Below, piece after piece: positions 25,672 to 35,646 of a stretch of DNA of 64,000 nt (position 1 is the stretch's first letter; every line of letters starts with the position of its first letter). Below the pieces are notes generated by a model. It did no database searches and was not told where the DNA came from. It saw nothing but the letters and a program-made list of their open reading frames with translations. Source of the DNA: Polaromonas sp. JS666 (GTDB lineage Bacteria; Pseudomonadota; Gammaproteobacteria; Burkholderiales; Burkholderiaceae_C); contig NC_007948.1 in assembly GCF_000013865.1 (NCBI RefSeq), forward strand, positions 2,170,001 through 2,234,000, in the 5' to 3' direction. The position numbers and the translations under genes were made by a program.

Positions 25672-28098
25672 ATGCAATTCCCAGAATCCTGGTTGCGCGA
25701 ATTCTGCAATCCGCCGCTCAATACCCAGCAGCTCGCTGAAACCCTGACCATGGCCGGTCTTGAAGTTGAAGAGCTCAAGCCGGTGGCGCCGCCTTTCACC
25801 AAAATCGTCGTGGGTGAAATCAGGGAAGCCGCCCAGCATCCCAACGCGGACCGCCTTCGCATCTGCCAGGTGGATGTGGGCCAGGGCAGCCTGCTCACTA
25901 TCGTCTGCGGTGCGCCCAATGCCCGTGTGGGCATCAAGGTGCCATGCGCGCTGGTCGGTGCTGAATTGCCGCCCGGCGAAGACGGCAAGCCTTTCCTGAT
26001 CAAAGTCGGCACACTGCGTGGCGTGGAAAGCCAGGGCATGCTGTGCTCGGCGCGCGAACTCAAGCTTTCGGAAGACCATGGCGGTTTGCTCGAGCTGGCC
26101 GCAGATGCGCCCCTGGGTCAGGACATCCGCGAGCACCTGCAACTCGATGACACGTTGTTCACCCTCAAGCTCACGCCCAATCTGGCACATTGCCTGAGCG
26201 TCTACGGCGTCGCGCGTGAAGTCGCTGCCTTGACGGGTGCGCCCCTCAAGGCGCCGGCTTTTCCCGCTGTGCCGGTAGCCGATGCGACCCAATTACCCGT
26301 CAAAATCAGTGCGCCGGATTTGTGTGGCCGCTTCTCGGGCCGCGTGGTGCGTAACGTCAATACCCAGGCTGCCACTCCGTCATGGATGGTGGACCGCCTG
26401 GCGCGTTGCGGCCAGCGCAGCGTGACGGCATTGGTGGATATTTCCAACTATGTGATGTTCGAGCTGGGCCGTCCCTCGCATATTTTTGACCTCGACAAGA
26501 TCCATGGCGGGCTTGACGTCCGCTGGGGCAAAGCCGGCGAGACGCTGAAGCTGCTCAATGGCAACACGGTGACGGTGGACGAGAAGGTCGGCGTGATTGC
26601 CGATGACGTACAGGTCGAATCCCTGGCCGGCATCATGGGCGGCGATGCGACCGCCGTGTCGGACGACACGAAGCATGTGTATGTCGAGGCCGCCTTCTGG
26701 TGGCCCAAGGCCATCGCCGGCCGTTCACGCCGCTACAACTTTTCCACCGATGCCGGCCACCGCTTTGAACGCGGTGTGGACCCGGGCTGCACCGTGGAGC
26801 ACATCGAACGCATCAGCCAGCTGATCATCGACATTTGCGGCACGCCCGAGACGGTGTGCGGCCCCATGAACGATGCGCAGGTCAACCTGCCCCAGCCCAC
26901 GCCCGTGACCATGCGCGTGGCGCGCGCGGCCAAGGTGATTGGTATGCCGCTCACGCAGGCGCAATGCCTGGATGTGCTTCAACGCCTGGGCCTGCCGGTG
27001 GCGCAAGGCGAGGGTACGCTGACGGTGACACCGCCCAGCTATCGCTTCGATCTGCAGATCGAGGAAGACCTCATTGAAGAGGTGGTGCGCATGGTGGGCT
27101 ACAACGAGTTGCCCGAGACGCCGCCGCTGGCGCCCATCACGGCCCGGATCCGGCCGGAAGCCGAACGCAGCCCGTTTGCCGTGCGCCGCGCGCTGGCTTC
27201 GCTGGGCTATCAGGAGACGATCAATTTCAGCTTTGTGGAAGAGCGCTGGGAGCATGAGCTGGCCGGCAACCCCAACCCCATCAAGCTGCTCAATCCCATT
27301 GCCAGCCAGATGAGCGTGATGCGCTCCTCGCTGCTGGGCTCCCTGCTGCAGGTCCTCAAGTTCAACCTGGACCGCAAGGCTCCCCGGGTGAATGTTTTTG
27401 AGCTGGGTCGGGTGTTTCTGCGCGATGCGCAAAGCCTGAACACCGACACGACGGTGGCCGGCTTCCACCAGCCCATGCGTGTGGCAGGCCTGGCTTATGG
27501 CCCGCGCGCCGCGCTGCATTGGGGCCAGCCGGACAAGGCGGCGGACTTCTTCGACGTCAAGGGTGATGTCGAGGCCTTGCTGGCGCCATTGCAGGCTGTT
27601 TTTGTACCCGCAACCCACCCCGCCATGCACCCTGGCCGTTGTGCCAGCGTGTCGGTGGCGGGCCGGCATATCGGCTTCGTCGGAGAACTTCATCCGCAGT
27701 GGCGGCAAGGTTATGAAGTGGCCCAGGCGCCCCTGTTGTTTGAGCTGGAGCTCGACACCGTACTGCTGCGCCAGGTGCCTTCGTTCACACCGGTCAGCAA
27801 GCTGCAGCCCGTCGAGCGCGACATCGCCGTGATCGTTCAGGAAAGCGTCACGCATGCGGCGCTCATGGCGGCCGTTCATGGTGCCGACACGCGAGGCTTG
27901 CTCAAGGGTGCTACGCTGTTTGATGTCTATCGGCCGCAGCAGGCCAGTGCCGGCATGCTGCTGGGCGAGAAGAGCCTTGCTGTGCGCTTGGTGCTTTCCA
28001 GCGATGCCGCTACACTGACCGATGACGATATTGAAGCAGCCGTCCAGGCAGTGCTTGCCAATCTGCAGCAACAACTGCAGGCCCGTCTTCGTGCTTGA
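25672..28098 (+). CDS. pheT: Phenylalanyl-tRNA synthetase beta subunit
   Basis: Partner of PheS that binds tRNA and edits mischarged Tyr-tRNA. It has 808 residues. It has an EMAP-type tRNA-binding domain (about 40-150, [23 protein letters not shown]), B3/4 editing domain (about 210-385), B5 domain (about 410-480), a catalytic-like core ([12 protein letters not shown] onwards) and a C-terminal ferredoxin-like anticodon-binding domain (about 715-808). It starts 27 bp after pheS with AAGGTAAG as a weak Shine-Dalgarno. Confidence 0.97.
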   Translation: MQFPESWLREFCNPPLNTQQLAETLTMAGLEVEELKPVAPPFTKIVVGEIREAAQHPNADRLRICQVDVGQGSLLTIVCGAPNARVGIKVPCALVGAELPPGEDGKPFLIKVGTLRGVESQGMLCSARELKLSEDHGGLLELAADAPLGQDIREHLQLDDTLFTLKLTPNLAHCLSVYGVAREVAALTGAPLKAPAFPAVPVADATQLPVKISAPDLCGRFSGRVVRNVNTQAATPSWMVDRLARCGQRSVTALVDISNYVMFELGRPSHIFDLDKIHGGLDVRWGKAGETLKLLNGNTVTVDEKVGVIADDVQVESLAGIMGGDATAVSDDTKHVYVEAAFWWPKAIAGRSRRYNFSTDAGHRFERGVDPGCTVEHIERISQLIIDICGTPETVCGPMNDAQVNLPQPTPVTMRVARAAKVIGMPLTQAQCLDVLQRLGLPVAQGEGTLTVTPPSYRFDLQIEEDLIEEVVRMVGYNELPETPPLAPITARIRPEAERSPFAVRRALASLGYQETINFSFVEERWEHELAGNPNPIKLLNPIASQMSVMRSSLLGSLLQVLKFNLDRKAPRVNVFELGRVFLRDAQSLNTDTTVAGFHQPMRVAGLAYGPRAALHWGQPDKAADFFDVKGDVEALLAPLQAVFVPATHPAMHPGRCASVSVAGRHIGFVGELHPQWRQGYEVAQAPLLFELELDTVLLRQVPSFTPVSKLQPVERDIAVIVQESVTHAALMAAVHGADTRGLLKGATLFDVYRPQQASAGMLLGEKSLAVRLVLSSDAATLTDDDIEAAVQAVLANLQQQLQARLRA

Positions 28099-28148
28099 AG
28101 CGCGCATGCAGCCGCCACAAAAACAATAGCCGACTGGAGGATCGCCTC

Positions 28149-28484
28149 ATGGAATTTTCTGTTGAAAGTCTGGAAACCCCAGCGCTGACCAAAGCGCATC
28201 TGGCTGAGTTGCTGTTTGAGCAGATAGGGCTTAACAAGCGTGAATCGAAAGACATGATTGACGCGTTTTTTGACCTGATTTCCGACAGCCTGGTCGACGG
28301 CAATGACGTGAAGATTTCCGGGTTCGGCAATTTCCAGATCCGTACCAAGGCGCCGCGTCCCGGCCGCAACCCGCGAACGGGTGAGGCCATTCCCATCCAG
28401 GCCCGCCGGGTGGTGACTTTTCACGCCAGCCACAAGCTTAAAGACCAAATCCAGGGCGACAGCGCTGCTGATATTGCAGAATAA
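28149..28484 (+). CDS. ihfA: Integration host factor alpha subunit
   Basis: A DNA-bending histone-like protein that pairs with IHF-beta and acts in transcription, replication and recombination. It has 111 residues, starting at ATG 28149 after GGAGG. The core shows [20 protein letters not shown], the GFGNFQIR strand and the DNA-inserting arm with [14 protein letters not shown], whose Pro is the intercalating residue in the family. Its place directly after pheT is the standard arrangement. Confidence 0.97.
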   Translation: MEFSVESLETPALTKAHLAELLFEQIGLNKRESKDMIDAFFDLISDSLVDGNDVKISGFGNFQIRTKAPRPGRNPRTGEAIPIQARRVVTFHASHKLKDQIQGDSAADIAE

Positions 28485-28552
28485 ATCATGCTTGCGTGGC
28501 TTTTAACGGCCTGTCAACTGGGTTTTTTCAGGGAAGCATGGGTTGTAACTAA

Positions 28553-28570
28553 ATGTCATATTTGTGACAT
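28553..28570. promoter_or_regulatory. Inverted repeat upstream of merR-like gene
   Basis: ATGTCA-TATTTG-TGACAT has perfect 6-bp arms and lies 93 bp before the merR-like start in an AT-rich stretch. Likely a regulator binding site; the regulator is unknown. Confidence 0.4.
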
Positions 28571-28632
28571 AACAACACATTTCAAAAAACTGCTATAACC
28601 CTTTGCGCTTACTTTCTACTTAGAGTAGATTT

Positions 28633-28645
28633 GGAGGTTTCCTCC
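28633..28645 (+). promoter_or_regulatory. GGAGG/CCTCC hairpin before merR-like gene
   Basis: GGAGG-TTT-CCTCC can fold on itself. It contains the only Shine-Dalgarno-like sequence upstream, but 25 bp separate it from the TTG start, too far for normal use. Confidence 0.4.
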
Positions 28646-28662
28646 TTAGCGCATTGATTTAA

Positions 28663-29142
28663 TTGGAGAAAACCCTTCCCCCCATCCCCGCAAAACGCTA
28701 CTTCACCATTGGTGAGGTCAGTGATTTGTGCGGCGTCAAGCCTCATGTTCTCCGTTACTGGGAGCAGGAGTTCACGCAACTGCGTCCGATGAAAAGACGC
28801 GGTAACCGCCGCTATTACCAGCACCATGAAGTGCTGATGATCCGCAGAATTCGCGATCTGCTGTATGACCAGGGTTTCACCATCAGCGGTGCCCGCAACA
28901 AGCTGCAGGAAATTGTTCAGGCTGAACGAGACAAACGACGCAACGGCGAAGTCATGCTGGAGGGCCTGGAAGTTCTCGAAGTGAGCGACTCCGTACTGGA
29001 GGATTTTGGCGACTCTATTGACTTTCAGGACAGCGAAGCCGAGAACACTGACCTGTCCACCGCCAGCGCTGCGCTGCAAAGACTTCAACTGGTGCGACGC
29101 GAACTCTTCGAAATACGCGATCTACTTAGCTCGACCAGCTAG
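28663..29142 (+). CDS. MerR-family transcriptional regulator
   Basis: A 159-residue regulator with a winged helix-turn-helix at residues about 13-80 (YFTIGEVSDLCGVKPHVLRYWEQEF, split here by helix boundaries). A coiled-coil dimerisation helix and an acidic tail with no metal-binding cysteines follow. The same regulator follows ihfA in many Burkholderiales. The start is TTG 28663: a stop codon TAA lies directly before it and no ATG precedes the conserved domain. Its ligand and targets are unknown. Confidence 0.88.
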   Translation: MEKTLPPIPAKRYFTIGEVSDLCGVKPHVLRYWEQEFTQLRPMKRRGNRRYYQHHEVLMIRRIRDLLYDQGFTISGARNKLQEIVQAERDKRRNGEVMLEGLEVLEVSDSVLEDFGDSIDFQDSEAENTDLSTASAALQRLQLVRRELFEIRDLLSSTS

Positions 29143-29160
29143 AAGCTGTCTGGGCCGCGT

Positions 29161-29166
29161 TATAAT
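29161..29166 (+). promoter_or_regulatory. -10 box of the tRNA-Pro gene
   Basis: TATAAT matches the sigma-70 -10 consensus and lies 11 bp before the mature tRNA 5' end. The matching -35 is weak and would overlap the end of the merR-like gene. Confidence 0.6.
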
Positions 29167-29177
29167 CTAAAGCTTGT

Positions 29178-29254
29178 CGGTGTGTGGCGCAGCCTGGTAG
29201 CGCACTTGCATGGGGTGCAAGGGGTCGAAGGTTCGAATCCTTTCACACCGACCA
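29178..29254 (+). tRNA. tRNA-Pro (anticodon GGG)
   Basis: A 77-nt cloverleaf: acceptor CGGTGTG pairs with CACACCG, the anticodon stem CTTGC/GCAAG encloses the loop ATGGGGT (anticodon GGG), the T arm contains GGTTCGAATCC, and CCA is encoded (ACCA end). It reads CCC/CCU proline codons. It closely follows the E. coli proL pattern. Confidence 0.97.
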
Positions 29255-29265
29255 ATGACAGCAAT

Positions 29266-29299
29266 AAAAGCCGGTTAGCGAAAGCTAACCGGCTTTTTT
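29266..29299 (+). terminator. Intrinsic terminator of tRNA-Pro
   Basis: AAAAGCCGGTTAGC pairs perfectly with GCTAACCGGCTTTT around a GAAA tetraloop and continues into T. It starts 12 bp after the tRNA. Confidence 0.95.
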
Positions 29300-29417
29300 C
29301 TAGCCTGCAATCGCCACACTGCTGACGCGAACTGCGCTGGGGTTTGCTGGTCTTCGTTGGTGTCAAGCCCGCGACTCTTCACGCAAGCCAGGGCCATGGT
29401 GGCCGCCCCCTAAAACA

Positions 29418-30515
29418 TCAAGAACTCAGGCCATCCACCGCCTGGAACAGCGACTGGCGTGCCTGGCTGACGATCTGGCCCTTCCACTCGTCGGTGTCCA
29501 CGTAAAACGCATCCAGCATCTGCTGCTTGATCTGCTTGGCCAGTGCCGGCGGCGCGTCGCGGTGTAGGTTGAGCCAATGCTCGGCGCGCAGCGCCTGCAT
29601 TATCTCGAACGGCGGCAGCGTGCCGTATTCCATCGCAATGCCGGTGTATTCGGCGTCGGGGCATTCCTCGTAGATCGAAGTCCACATCAGGCCGGTCAGA
29701 AACGCCGAGCTGGACGAGCCGTCGTAAATGGAAGTAACGGGTGTCGCGCCGCCGCCGTCCCACCAGGCCCGTGCCCGCGCCAATGTCGCCTGGTCGTCCC
29801 GGCAGGCACAAATGCGTTCGCCGACACCGCTGGGCCCCAGGCCGGTGTGGATGTCAATCCAGGCCACGCGTTGGGTGCGGCCGGCGTAGGTCCGCAGCAC
29901 CTTGCGCAGGGTCTGGTTGCTCCAGGTCGGCGCGGTGCCGCCGTAAAACAGGCCCTCCGCAAATTCATGCTGGCCCCGCGTGATCGCGGTCTGGTAAGCG
30001 TCCATGCCTTTGTCGCCGATGTATTGGCCGGTTGCCGCAGCGTTGGCTTCGGTGGGCGGCCACTCATCGGGCAGCAGCAGGGGCTGCAATTCCCGGTAGG
30101 CCTCGTTGACCGGCAGCGCCTGGGAGAAGTCCTGGAAGTTGCGGTTCAGGTCCACGTTTTCATGCGTGGTGCGCCGGATATGCGAAAAGCCGTAGGGGTT
30201 GAGCGCATGCACGTAGAGCACCGCCACGCCCTGCGCTTTGGCCTTGGCGCGCCACTCGTCATCATGCAATGCAAACACCTGCACCCCGGAGCCGCAGTAG
30301 CCCTCGACGCCGTGGCAGGCGCTGGTCACGATCAGCAGCGACTTCGCATCTAGCGAGCCATCGAGCACCACATCCATCGCCAGAACCTCGCCATCGCGTC
30401 CCGGCTCGGGATGCAGGTGTGAGTCCACCTTCAGGCCGGCAGCAGCAGCGGCCTCCAGGAACTTGACACGGGCTTGCGCGTAACTGCTTGAAAAAGCCTC
30501 TGTAACGCCCATCAT
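29418..30515 (-). CDS. M14-family (DUF2817) zinc carboxypeptidase-like protein
   Basis: A 365-residue predicted zinc peptidase or amidase without a signal peptide. Zinc ligands fit HGVEG (H68, E71) and the later His in IDIHTGLG. The substrate-binding NRNF segment (VDLNRNFQDF) and the catalytic-type Glu in GIAMEYGTLP are present. Its ATG overlaps the stop of the upstream M20 gene (ATGA), so the two are co-translated and may act in sequence on one substrate class. They diverge from a dipeptide-type ABC operon, which suggests imported peptides or N-acyl amino acids as substrates. Confidence 0.85.
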   Translation of the reverse strand: MMGVTEAFSSSYAQARVKFLEAAAAAGLKVDSHLHPEPGRDGEVLAMDVVLDGSLDAKSLLIVTSACHGVEGYCGSGVQVFALHDDEWRAKAKAQGVAVLYVHALNPYGFSHIRRTTHENVDLNRNFQDFSQALPVNEAYRELQPLLLPDEWPPTEANAAATGQYIGDKGMDAYQTAITRGQHEFAEGLFYGGTAPTWSNQTLRKVLRTYAGRTQRVAWIDIHTGLGPSGVGERICACRDDQATLARARAWWDGGGATPVTSIYDGSSSSAFLTGLMWTSIYEECPDAEYTGIAMEYGTLPPFEIMQALRAEHWLNLHRDAPPALAKQIKQQMLDAFYVDTDEWKGQIVSQARQSLFQAVDGLSS

Positions 30516-31708
30516 GCAGCGTCCTTGGCCAGCCAGCTTTCAGCCAGCCGCACCCAGAAGGTGGCGCCCAGCGGGATCAGGTCGTCATTGAAGTCGTAAC
30601 TCGGGTTGTGCAGCATGCATGGCCCCCCGCCGTGACCCATCTCGCGGTGGGTGCCGTCGCCGTTGGCAATAAAGGCATAGCAGCCTGGTTTGGCCTGCAG
30701 CATGTAGGAGAAGTCTTCCGCTCCCATGGTCGGCTCCTGCTCAATCACGTTGTCCGCACCAACGATCTCGGCCATGACCTTGCGCGCAAACTCGGTTTCT
30801 TTGGCGTGGTTGATGGTGGGCGGGTAGTTGCGCACAAACCTGAACTCGCACTCGGCGTCATGCGCGGCGCAAATATGCTCGGCGATCTGTTTCATGCGTT
30901 TTTCGATCATGTCGAGCACTTCGATCGTGAAGGTGCGCACTGTGCCCTGCAGCTCGCAGCTGTCGGGAATCACGTTGGTGGCCTCACCGGCATGGATCAT
31001 GGTGACCGAGATCACGCCGGCATCCACCGGCTTCTTGTTGCGGCTGATGATGGTCTGGAAGGCCTGCACCATCTGGCAGGCGATGGGCACCGGGTCAATG
31101 CCGTTGTGCGGCAAGGCGGCATGGCCACCCTTGCCGCGAACCGTGATCTTGAACTCATTGCTCGACGCCATCACCGGGCCGGTGCTGGCGGCAAACTTGC
31201 CGACCTGCGTGCCCGGCCAGTTGTGCATGCCGAACACGGCGTCCATGGGGAACTTGTCAAACAGGCCGTCCTTGATCATCTCGCGCGCACCGCCGCCGCC
31301 TTCTTCTGCCGGCTGGAAAATCAGGTAAACGGTGCCGTCAAAATTGCGGTTTTTGGCAAAGTGCTGCGCGGCTGCCAGCAGCATGGCCGTGTGGCCATCG
31401 TGGCCGCAGGCGTGCATCTTGCCCGGGTGCTGGCTGGCATGCTCGAAGGTGTTGAACTCCTGCATCGGCAAGGCGTCCATGTCGGCGCGCAGGCCGATGG
31501 CGCGATTCGAGCTGCCGTTTTTGATGATGCCCACCACGCCGGTGGTGCCCATGCCGCGATGCATGGGAATGCCCCATTCGGTGAGTTTTTGCGCCACCAC
31601 ATCGGCCGTGCGCACTTCTTCAAAGCACAGTTCCGGGTGGGCGTGAATATCGCGGCGCACAGCGGCAATGCCGGCGGCCTGCGTGACGATGGAGTCAATG
31701 ACTTTCAT
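30512..31708 (-). CDS. M20-family amidohydrolase (hippurate hydrolase-like)
   Basis: A 398-residue cytoplasmic metallo-amidohydrolase that splits N-acyl amino acids or aminoacyl amides. Metal-binding motifs are MHACGHDGHTAML (C101, H103, H106 region), the catalytic QPAEEGGGGA and HNWPGTQVG. The dimerisation domain carries GKGGHAALPHNGIDP, and the C-terminal metal ligand region is MGAEDFSYML. It has the subfamily form of hippurate hydrolases and IAA-amino acid hydrolases. The Shine-Dalgarno is AGAGG. It is first in a two-gene unit with the M14 protein. Confidence 0.92.
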   Translation of the reverse strand: MKVIDSIVTQAAGIAAVRRDIHAHPELCFEEVRTADVVAQKLTEWGIPMHRGMGTTGVVGIIKNGSSNRAIGLRADMDALPMQEFNTFEHASQHPGKMHACGHDGHTAMLLAAAQHFAKNRNFDGTVYLIFQPAEEGGGGAREMIKDGLFDKFPMDAVFGMHNWPGTQVGKFAASTGPVMASSNEFKITVRGKGGHAALPHNGIDPVPIACQMVQAFQTIISRNKKPVDAGVISVTMIHAGEATNVIPDSCELQGTVRTFTIEVLDMIEKRMKQIAEHICAAHDAECEFRFVRNYPPTINHAKETEFARKVMAEIVGADNVIEQEPTMGAEDFSYMLQAKPGCYAFIANGDGTHREMGHGGGPCMLHNPSYDFNDDLIPLGATFWVRLAESWLAKDAA

Positions 31709-32010
31709 GAAAACCTCTTGGTGGTCAGGCCTGCCGCTCTGCTAGTTCGCAGATGCTTTGCAAGCCCGGGGTTGGCTTTTGTACCACGCGTAGTCTGCCA
31801 GATTTAACCGCGGAACGTCGTCGAGGGAATCACCCTGAGCATGCCGGGTTGTCTGCGCACGCAGGCTGCGCGTCATTAATCTCAGAGCCTTGAATTGGTG
31901 CCCGCAAGCGCGCTTGGGTGAGGTGCTTTTTTTCTTTAACCCTAAAGTAAACCCTTGTGTCGGCACGGCACTTGCTCTGCTAGTATCCACCGGAACTTTT
32001 CTATTGACTG
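31709..32010. other. Divergent intergenic region between M20 and dppB-like genes
   Basis: The 302 bp must hold promoters for both directions. The right half turns AT-rich near 31925-31955 (CTTTTTTTCTTTAACCCTAA); a TAGTAT at 31981 may be a -10 for the ABC operon. I see no gene and no convincing operator. Confidence 0.4.
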
Positions 32011-32991
32011 ATGCTTGCTTTTATTTTGCGCCGCCTGATTCAGGCCGTGATCGTGATGATCGTGGTTGCCTTTATTGCCTTCATGCTGTTTCAGTATGTG
32101 GGCGATCCCGTGGTGTTCCTGCTGGGGCAGGATGCAACGCCCGCGCAAATCAAGCAGCTGCGCACCGATCTGGGACTCGACCAGTCGTTCTTCGTGCAGT
32201 TCTGGCATTTCCTGCTCAATGCCGCACGAGGCGAATTTGGCCTGAGCCTGCGCCAGGGTGCGAAGGTGTCGCGACTGATTTCCGAACGCTTTCCCGCCAC
32301 GCTGGAACTTGCGCTGGTCGCAGCCCTCATGGCGCTGCTGATCGGCATCCCCATGGGTGTTTATTCGGCGCTGCGCCGCGGCTCGTTCCTGAGCCAGATG
32401 TTCATGACGATCTCGCTGCTCGGCGTCTCGCTGCCGACCTTCCTGATCGGCATCCTGCTGATCCTGGTGTTTTCCGTGGGCCTGGGCTGGTTCCCGAGCT
32501 TCGGCCGCGGCGAGACGGTGCAACTCGGCTGGTGGAGCACCGGCCTGGCCAAGGCCGATGGCTGGCATCACGTCGTGTTGCCGGCCGTGACGCTGGCGAT
32601 CTTCCAGCTCACGCTGATCATGCGGCTGGTGCGCGCCGAGATGCTCGAAGTGCTGCGCACCGATTACATCAAGTTTGCCCGCGCTCGGGGTCTTTCCAAT
32701 CGGGCCATTCACTTTGGCCATGCACTCAAAAACACGCTGGTGCCGGTGATGACCATTACCGGCTTGCAACTGGGCGGCCTGATCGCTTTCGCCATCATCA
32801 CCGAGACCGTGTTCCAGTGGCCCGGCATGGGCCTGCTGTTCATCCAGGCCGTGACCTTTGCCGACATTCCGGTGATGGCGGCCTATCTGTGTCTGATTGC
32901 GCTGATTTTTGTGCTCATCAACCTGGTCGTTGATCTCTTGTATTTTGTGGTGGACCCCAGGCTGCGCGTTGGCCATGCTGGGGGCCACTGA
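32011..32991 (+). CDS. dppB: ABC transporter permease, DppB type
   Basis: A 326-residue inner-membrane subunit of a peptide/nickel-family importer with about six helices. The family N-terminus MLAFILRRLIQAVIVMIVV and a periplasmic stretch with FLLGQDATPAQIKQLRTDLGLD are present. The EAA-type loop is in YIKFARARGLSNRAIHFGHA (about 219-238). It is first in the order permease-SBP-permease-ATPase-ATPase. The substrate is not determined by sequence. Confidence 0.92.
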   Translation: MLAFILRRLIQAVIVMIVVAFIAFMLFQYVGDPVVFLLGQDATPAQIKQLRTDLGLDQSFFVQFWHFLLNAARGEFGLSLRQGAKVSRLISERFPATLELALVAALMALLIGIPMGVYSALRRGSFLSQMFMTISLLGVSLPTFLIGILLILVFSVGLGWFPSFGRGETVQLGWWSTGLAKADGWHHVVLPAVTLAIFQLTLIMRLVRAEMLEVLRTDYIKFARARGLSNRAIHFGHALKNTLVPVMTITGLQLGGLIAFAIITETVFQWPGMGLLFIQAVTFADIPVMAAYLCLIALIFVLINLVVDLLYFVVDPRLRVGHAGGH

Positions 32992-33069
32992 TGCTGGCCT
33001 GCCACTGAATCATTGAGCCGACAATTTTTACCCACCCCAAGCCCTCATCTCTTCCATAAGGAGTTCCCG

Positions 33070-34653
33070 ATGAAATTCAAGCCAAACCTGCTCTCGGTCG
33101 CCGTGTTTTGTGCGGTAGCTGCTACAAGTTTTGCAGCGTCAGCGCAGACCCTGCGCGTCGCCAACCAGGGTGACGCGCTGTCCATGGACCCGCATTCGCT
33201 CAACGAATCGATGCAGCTCAGTGTGACGGGCAATGTTTACGAAGGCCTGGTGATTCGCAACAAGGACCTGAGCCTGGCCCCGGGCCTGGCGACCGCCTGG
33301 AAGCAGACCTCGCCGACCGTGTGGCGTTTTGAGCTGCGCAAGGGCGTGCAGTTTCATGACGGCACGCCTTTCACGGCCGATGACGTGGTGTTCAGCTTCC
33401 AGCGCACGCAGGTCGAAGGCTCCGACATGAAGAGCTACACCAACGACTTCAAGGAAGTGCGTAAGGTCAACGACCACGTGGTCGAAATCGAAACCAAGAC
33501 GCCTTTTCCCATCCTTCCTGATGTGATCTCGCTGGTCTACATGATGAGCAAGAAGTGGTGCGAGACCAATCAGGCAGCCAAGCCGGTGGACCGTCGCAAG
33601 GGTGTCGAGAACGCCGCCTCGTTCCGCGCCAACGGCACGGGCCCGTTCCGTGTGCGCGAGCGCCAGCCCAATGTGCGAACCACCTTTGTCCGCAACGGCA
33701 ACTACTGGGGCAAGATCGAGGGCAACGTTCAGGAGGTGGTCTTCACCCCGATCGGCAATGACGCGACCCGCGTGGCTGCCCTGCTGTCGGGCGAGATCGA
33801 CGTCATGGAGCCGGTGCCGGTTCAGGATATCGACCGCGTCAACAGTGCCCCTGCCACCCGCGTGCTGGCCGGCCCCGAGTTGCGCACCATCTTTTTGGGC
33901 ATGGACCAGAAGCGCGACGAGCTGCTGTATTCCAGCGTCAAGGGCAAGAATCCGTTCAAGGACAAGCGCGTGCGCCAGGCCTTCTACCAGGCCATCGATA
34001 TCGAGGGCATCAAGAAGACTGTGATGCGTGGCGGCTCGAACACGACCGCGCTGCTGGTGGGCCCCGGCATCAATGGCTTCCAGGCCGATCAGAACAAGCG
34101 ACTGCCGTATGACCCGGAAGCAGCCAAGAAGCTGATGGCGGAGGCCGGTTACCCGAACGGCTTCGAGGTCTCCATGAACTGCCCGAACGACCGCTATGTG
34201 AATGACAGCCGGATTTGCCAGACCGTGGCCGCCAACCTGTCGCGCATCAACGTTAAGATCAACCTGCAGGCTGAGACCAAGGGCAGCTACTTCCCTAAGG
34301 TGCTGCGCCGCGACACCAGCTTCTACATGCTGGGCTGGACGCCCAGCACCTACGACGCGCACAACGCGCTCAACGCGCTGCTCGCCTGCGTCGACGACAA
34401 AGGTGCCGGCCAATTCAACCTGGGGGCTTATTGCAATCCCAAGGTCGACGAGCTCACCAAGAAGGTGCAGGCCGAGACCGACAAGGCCAAGCGCAACGCC
34501 ATGATCAAGGAAGCGTTCGAGATCCATTCGGCCGACATCGGCCACCTGCCGCTGCACCAGCAGGCGCTGGCCTGGGGCATGAGCAAGAAGGTCGAGTTGG
34601 TCCAGCTGGCCGACAACTTCATGTTCTACAAGTGGGTGAGCGTCAAAAAATAA
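33070..34653 (+). CDS. ABC transporter substrate-binding protein, peptide/nickel family
   Basis: A 527-residue periplasmic protein of the DppA/OppA type. The signal peptide runs to about residue 25 (AATSFAASAQT). The mature start TLRVANQGDALSMDPHS and the family block WRFELRKGVQFHDGTPFTADDVVFSFQRT follow. Later ANGTGPFRV and the KDKRVRQAFYQAIDI region are typical. Start ATG 33070 has AAGGAG upstream. Nearby peptidases make peptides or acylated amino acids plausible ligands. Confidence 0.92.
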   Translation: MKFKPNLLSVAVFCAVAATSFAASAQTLRVANQGDALSMDPHSLNESMQLSVTGNVYEGLVIRNKDLSLAPGLATAWKQTSPTVWRFELRKGVQFHDGTPFTADDVVFSFQRTQVEGSDMKSYTNDFKEVRKVNDHVVEIETKTPFPILPDVISLVYMMSKKWCETNQAAKPVDRRKGVENAASFRANGTGPFRVRERQPNVRTTFVRNGNYWGKIEGNVQEVVFTPIGNDATRVAALLSGEIDVMEPVPVQDIDRVNSAPATRVLAGPELRTIFLGMDQKRDELLYSSVKGKNPFKDKRVRQAFYQAIDIEGIKKTVMRGGSNTTALLVGPGINGFQADQNKRLPYDPEAAKKLMAEAGYPNGFEVSMNCPNDRYVNDSRICQTVAANLSRINVKINLQAETKGSYFPKVLRRDTSFYMLGWTPSTYDAHNALNALLACVDDKGAGQFNLGAYCNPKVDELTKKVQAETDKAKRNAMIKEAFEIHSADIGHLPLHQQALAWGMSKKVELVQLADNFMFYKWVSVKK

Positions 34654-34734
34654 GGGCGTAATGTCTTGGGCGCCGGCGGATCACACCCGCCAGCGCCCTC
34701 TTGGCTTTCGTACCTCTCTATCTCGCACCTCACG

Positions 34735-35646
34735 ATGAAAAAAATCTTTGCCCGCTGGCTCGACAGCGATGTTGGTCACAGCTTTCGCACTTCGCCCGTA
34801 GCGATCACTGCCACTGTGGTCGCCTTCATCTGTATTTTTTGCTCGGTATTTGCCGGCTGGGTGGCGCCCCACAACCCGTTTGACTTGAGCACGCTGGAGT
34901 TGAGCGACGCCCGTTTGCCGCCGGCCTGGAGTGCGCAAGGTAGCTCAAAATTCCTGCTCGGCACCGATGACCAGGGGCGCGACATTTTGTCTGCTCTGAT
35001 CTACGGCGCGCGCATCTCGCTGGTGGTTGGCGTGGCCTCGGTCATCCTGTCCATGATCGTCGGCGTGGCGCTGGGCCTGCTCGCGGGCTTTCGCGGCGGC
35101 TGGATTGACACCGTGCTGATGCGTCTGTGCGATGTGATGCTCAGCTTTCCCGCCATCCTGGTGGCGCTGCTGATCGCTGGCGTCGGGCGCGCGCTCTTTC
35201 CCAATGCCCACGACTCCGTGGCTTTCGGCGTGTTGATTCTCTCGATCACTCTGACTGGCTGGGTGCAATACGCACGCACCGTGCGCGGCTCCACGATGGT
35301 GGAACGCAGCAAGGAATACGTGCAGGCGGCCCGCGTCACCGGTGTGGCGCCGCTGCGTATCATGCGCCGCCATGTGCTGCCCAATGTGCTGGGCCCGGTG
35401 CTGGTGCTGGCGACCATTCAGGTGGCCACCGCCATCATCACCGAAGCCACGCTGTCGTTTTTGGGCGTCGGCGCACCGCCCACCTCGCCCTCGCTGGGCA
35501 CCCTGATTCGCGTGGGCAACGACTACCTGTTCTCGGGCGAGTGGTGGATCACGGTGTTTCCGGGCTTGATGCTGGTGCTGATTGCACTGAGCGTCAATCT
35601 GCTGGGTGACTGGCTGCGCGATGCTTTGAATCCGCGGTTGAGATGA
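34735..35646 (+). CDS. dppC: ABC transporter permease, DppC type
   Basis: The second membrane subunit, 303 residues. After an N-terminal helix (VAFICIFCSVFAGWVAPHNPFD) comes the family motif FLLGTDDQGRDILSALIYGARISL. The EAA loop is in KEYVQAARVTGVAPLRIMRRHVLP (split by family boundaries, about 205-228). It ends LGDWLRDALNPRLR, a typical DppC C-terminus. ATG 34735 is chosen over an upstream GTG-type start. The gap after it is filled by a repeat unit. Confidence 0.93.
   Translation: MKKIFARWLDSDVGHSFRTSPVAITATVVAFICIFCSVFAGWVAPHNPFDLSTLELSDARLPPAWSAQGSSKFLLGTDDQGRDILSALIYGARISLVVGVASVILSMIVGVALGLLAGFRGGWIDTVLMRLCDVMLSFPAILVALLIAGVGRALFPNAHDSVAFGVLILSITLTGWVQYARTVRGSTMVERSKEYVQAARVTGVAPLRIMRRHVLPNVLGPVLVLATIQVATAIITEATLSFLGVGAPPTSPSLGTLIRVGNDYLFSGEWWITVFPGLMLVLIALSVNLLGDWLRDALNPRLR

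Noticed and set aside
29178..29254. tRNA-Pro as attachment site of an integrated element
   Set aside because: A terminator and ordinary genes follow, with no integrase and no repeat of the tRNA 3' end downstream.
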